From contig USAP01000078.1 of NCBI GenBank assembly GCA_900552775.1, positions 1-7,601 of the forward strand: a stretch of 7,601 bases of DNA, given 5' to 3'. This document shows, piece after piece, positions 6,757 through 7,601 of this stretch (position 1 is its first letter; every line of letters starts with the position of its first letter). The position numbers and the translations under genes are program-made. This DNA is from an uncultured Eubacteriales bacterium. GTDB taxonomy: Bacteria; Bacillota; Clostridia; UMGS1883; UMGS1540. Under the pieces are notes generated by a model, which was not told the origin of the DNA, ran no database searches, and was given only the letters and a program-made list of their open reading frames with translations.

Positions 6757-7418
6757 AAATATCCTGCCTCCGACATACTTAAATATCCTCCGCCTCCAAC
6801 GATAAAATGATCCAGCGCCGCTATTCCGATGGGCTCAAATGCCCTCTCCAAAAGTTTTGTCAGTTCTATATCATTTTCCGACGGCACAAGTCTTCCGGAA
6901 GGGTGGTTATGTGCAAAAACCACACTGCTTGCTCTGTTTTTCACAGCGTGCTCCACAACTTTTCTTACGCTCACCGAGGAGCTGTTTACCGTGCCGCGCT
7001 CTATCAGATTAAAACTTAAAACTTTTCTTGCCGCATTAAGCGACAGCAGATAAAAACATTCGTCCGATGGAGAACCTATCATATCCACAAGATACAGTCC
7101 CGTATCTACGGAGTTTGAAAGCGTCGGTCTTTCGCTCCACACACTGCGGTTATAGTAAGAAGCCATGTCCTTTATCATTTTTATAAGCACCGCGCTTTGT
7201 TCACCCACACCCTTCACATGCATGAGATCTTTAACGTCCGCGTCAAACACGTTCGCTATACAGCCGAATTCCTTTAAAAGCAAATGAGCCGTTTCATTTG
7301 TGTTTCCGCGCGGCACGGAATAGTATAAAAGCATTTCCAAAACTTCATGCTCCGCAAGAGAATCTATGCCGTTTTTAATGTATTTTTCTCTCATTCGCCC
7401 TCTGTGCCCTTCGTGCAT
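6753..7418 (-). CDS. radC: RadC family JAB-domain protein (UPF0758)
   Basis: A 221-aa protein with the whole RadC architecture. The N-terminus (about 1-95) starts with the HEGHRGRMREKY form common in Clostridia and carries a helix-hairpin-helix-like segment around HVKGVGEQSA (67-76). The C-terminal JAB/MPN domain (about 100-221) has the metal-binding signature H170-x-H172 followed by S180 and D183, within HNHPSG and PSENDIE. Glu120 may be the partner acidic residue. The DHFIVG and LSMSEAG ending is also family-typical. JAMM motifs coordinate zinc in metalloproteases, but the role of bacterial RadC is unsettled: the old assignment to DNA repair was withdrawn for the E. coli mutant. The length is normal for the short form. 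The last four bases overlap the next gene's TTG start, implying translational coupling. Upstream is the AT-rich flippase-like fragment. Confidence 0.92.
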   Translation of the reverse strand: MHEGHRGRMREKYIKNGIDSLAEHEVLEMLLYYSVPRGNTNETAHLLLKEFGCIANVFDADVKDLMHVKGVGEQSAVLIKMIKDMASYYNRSVWSERPTLSNSVDTGLYLVDMIGSPSDECFYLLSLNAARKVLSFNLIERGTVNSSSVSVRKVVEHAVKNRASSVVFAHNHPSGRLVPSENDIELTKLLERAFEPIGIAALDHFIVGGGGYLSMSEAGYF

Positions 7419-7425
7419 ACCGATG

Positions 7426-7431
7426 CCTCCT
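7426..7431 (-). promoter_or_regulatory. Ribosome binding site of radC
   Basis: The minus strand reads AGGAGG, a full Shine-Dalgarno core, 7 bases before the ATG at 7418. This fixes the radC start. No convincing promoter is visible between the upstream stop codon and this site. Confidence 0.85.
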
Positions 7432-7439
7432 GTTATTTT

Positions 7440-7601
7440 TCAATCAGATATTATTTCATCTTTTCTAAAAAGATTCTTTACCTTTTGTAAGGCTAATTTT
7501 TTTAAATATAAGTACTCACTTGTATTTCGATAAACAAATGAAAATGTCAAAATTGGTATCGCAATCGAAATAACTGCTCTGAAAACTACATTTGGTATTC
7601 C
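7440..7601 (-). CDS. C-terminal fragment of a membrane protein, probably a polysaccharide flippase (Wzx/MATE-like); 5' part outside the window
   Basis: Reading the minus strand from the right edge, a frame stays open for 53 codons and ends at TGA (7442-7440). It has no start in the window. It begins with a hydrophobic stretch (roughly residues 4-23 of the fragment, including AVISIAIPILTF), then YRNTSEYLYLKKLA and a basic tail ending RKDEIISD. A last membrane helix followed by a YRxTxEYxYLK-like segment and a lysine/arginine-rich tail is typical of the C-terminus of lipid-linked oligosaccharide flippases in capsule and exopolysaccharide loci. This assignment is recognition by eye on a short piece. 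Hand-counted GC is about 26%, far below the neighbouring genes, as is common in horizontally exchanged sugar loci. The stop lies 21 bp before radC, and the radC ribosome binding site sits in that gap, so co-transcription is plausible. Another polytopic membrane protein of a sugar locus is possible. Confidence 0.6.
   Translation of the reverse strand, partial: GIPNVVFRAVISIAIPILTFSFVYRNTSEYLYLKKLALQKVKNLFRKDEIISD

Noticed and set aside
7454..7490. Inverted repeat ATCTTTT-TAG-AAAAGAT upstream of radC, considered as a terminator or operator.
   Set aside because: It lies in the coding end of the flippase-like fragment, is made only of AT-rich bases, and has no following T-run.
7500..7575. TTGACA in the flippase-like fragment as the -35 of a radC promoter.
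   Set aside because: No acceptable -10 box lies 16-18 bases downstream; the best candidates match only two or three consensus bases.

Overview
All supportable genes lie on the minus strand, so the window reads biologically from right to left. The gene set points to an anaerobic, low-to-mid GC Clostridia-like Firmicute, possibly from an uncultured gut lineage. The evidence is the split capsule tyrosine-kinase system (membrane adaptor and cytosolic kinase as separate genes), the radC form beginning HEGHR, a PflX-type radical SAM enzyme, a secreted RCC1-repeat protein, GGAGG-type ribosome binding sites and sigma-A-like promoters. The exact taxon cannot be read from the sequence.

Right edge (7601-6753): the window opens inside the last 53 codons of a very AT-rich gene (about 26% GC by hand count) that resembles the C-terminus of a polysaccharide flippase (Wzx type). 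After 21 bp comes radC. Its stop codon overlaps the TTG start of a PflX-like radical SAM gene.

Middle (5880-1217): a near-consensus promoter and a leader with a small hairpin precede four tightly packed genes. They encode a Wzz/CapA-type chain-length and kinase-adaptor protein, a CapB/Wzc-type tyrosine autokinase with a C-terminal tyrosine cluster, a 710-aa secreted RCC1-repeat protein, and DprA. The DprA start overlaps the end of the RCC1 gene by 8 bp.

Left (1197-85): a second strong promoter with an extended -10 drives a lipoprotein with a possible LolA-like fold. Four bases later comes a one-domain O6-alkylguanine-DNA alkyltransferase-like protein that keeps its active-site cysteine. Positions 1-84 hold nothing I can support.

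Together the genes combine envelope polysaccharide control (flippase, Wzz, kinase, exported proteins) with DNA processing and repair (RadC family, DprA, MGMT family). The most unusual single observation is that DprA is in frame but appears to lack a block of about 45-50 residues holding the conserved FPxRNRIIxGLS segment. The apparent join lies exactly where two similar SGALL-type sequences would have recombined. I see no CRISPR array, tRNA, rRNA or insertion sequence, and no convincing wholly new defence or mobile system.
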